Below are positions 5,333-5,701 of a DNA stretch of 5,701 bases, piece by piece. A program made the translations under genes and the position numbers. This DNA comes from an uncultured Paracoccus sp. (GTDB lineage: Bacteria > Pseudomonadota > Alphaproteobacteria > Rhodobacterales > Rhodobacteraceae). Position 1 is the first letter of the stretch; each line of letters opens with the position of its first letter. Under the pieces are notes generated by a model. It was not told where the DNA came from and did not search any database. It was given only the letters and a program-made list of their open reading frames with translations. Location of the stretch: the NCBI GenBank assembly GCA_937859005.1, contig CALLYR010000485.1, positions 1 to 5,701 of the forward strand, written 5' to 3'.

Positions 5333-5701
5333 TCAGGCGACCCAATCGGCGGGGATCTGCGGCGTCGCGGCGACAAGCCGCCGGGTATGGGGATGCCGCG
5401 GTGCGGTCAGGATGTCCTCGGTCGGCCCGTCCTCGACGATCCGGCCGCATTCCATGACCAGCACCCGGTCGGTGATGGAGCGCACCACCGACAGGTCGTG
5501 GCTGATGAACAGCCAGGCCATGCCGTGGCTGGCCCGCAGCCGCGCCAGCAGATCCAGCACCTGCGCGCGCACCTGCACGTCCAATGCGCTGACCGCCTCG
5601 TCCAGCACGATCAGGCGCGGGCGGATGAGAAGGGCGCGGGCGATGGCGATGCGTTGGCGCTGGCCGCCGGAAAATTCGTGGATATGGCGGGACATGGCGT
5701 C
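5333..5701 (-). CDS. Peptide/nickel-type ABC transporter ATP-binding protein, C-terminal part
   Basis: C-terminal 122 residues of an ATPase of the oligopeptide/dipeptide importer family (DppF/OppF/GsiA-like); the gene continues beyond the right edge with no start in view. Visible motifs in order are the signature EFSGGQRQR, Walker B LIVLDE followed by AVSALDVQVRAQVLDLL (the subfamily pattern with its D-loop), the switch histidine in LFISHDLSVV, and the closing GRIVEDGPTEDILTAPRHPHTRRLVAATP, typical of peptide transporter ATPases. It ends soon after HPHTRRL (PQIPADWVA), without the cysteine-containing extension of some DppD/OppD proteins. The substrate cannot be inferred; the rest of the transporter should lie to the right. 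The zinc-ribbon gene follows after 58 bases, in which I see no convincing terminator, so read-through is possible. Confidence 0.9.
   Translation of the reverse strand, partial: DAMSRHIHEFSGGQRQRIAIARALLIRPRLIVLDEAVSALDVQVRAQVLDLLARLRASHGMAWLFISHDLSVVRSITDRVLVMECGRIVEDGPTEDILTAPRHPHTRRLVAATPQIPADWVA

Noticed and set aside
1..5701. Search for tRNA, rRNA, CRISPR, insertion sequence or phage signals
   Set aside because: Nearly all of the window is explained by recognisable genes with gaps under 180 bases. I saw no regular spaced repeats, transposase motifs, terminal inverted repeats or tRNA-like cloverleaf.

Overview
The window is high-G+C DNA, densely packed with short intergenic gaps, and it looks like chromosomal sequence from an alphaproteobacterium of the Rhodobacterales, most like Paracoccus or Rhodobacter. 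The main reasons are an L-malyl-CoA/beta-methylmalyl-CoA lyase of 318 residues that I recognise as very close to the Rhodobacter Mcl1 protein, a BztCD/AapMP-type polar amino acid transporter, and a short membrane-anchored RTX-repeat protein and a small zinc-ribbon protein of types common in that group. The taxonomic call rests on recognition of protein families, not on a search.

Layout. Positions 1-1753 (+ strand) hold the end of an amino acid ABC transporter operon: the C-terminal three quarters of the permease BztC/AapM, then the ATPase BztD/AapP. A 34-base gap follows, containing a 12-codon micro-ORF that overlaps both neighbours. After it comes an acidic RTX-repeat protein with an N-terminal membrane segment (1788-2723). 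A strong symmetrical hairpin at 2738-2766 separates this + strand run from a convergent class IV aminotransferase, probably a D-amino acid aminotransferase (2785-3645, - strand). The aminotransferase diverges from mcl1 (3818-4774, + strand) across a 172-base control region. That region carries a candidate mcl1 promoter and palindromic TGCA-centred operator candidates. mcl1 ends at its own rho-independent terminator (4834-4870). The right end is on the - strand: a zinc-ribbon protein with a disordered Arg/Asp/Tyr-rich tail (4879-5274), preceded by the C-terminal part of a peptide-type ABC transporter ATPase that runs off the window (5333-5701).

How the genes work together. BztC and BztD are two parts of one importer for glutamate, glutamine, aspartate and asparagine. 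Mcl1 is a central enzyme of the ethylmalonyl-CoA pathway, used to assimilate acetyl-CoA when isocitrate lyase is absent. The aminotransferase interconverts amino acids and 2-oxo acids. The zinc-ribbon gene lies immediately downstream of the peptide transporter ATPase and could be read through from it, but no functional link is evident. Overall this is an ordinary metabolic and transport region. I see no mobile element, RNA gene, CRISPR array or obvious new multi-gene system. The most interesting points are the palindromic control sequence at mcl1, the micro-ORF bridge into the RTX gene, and a substrate-site variation in the aminotransferase.
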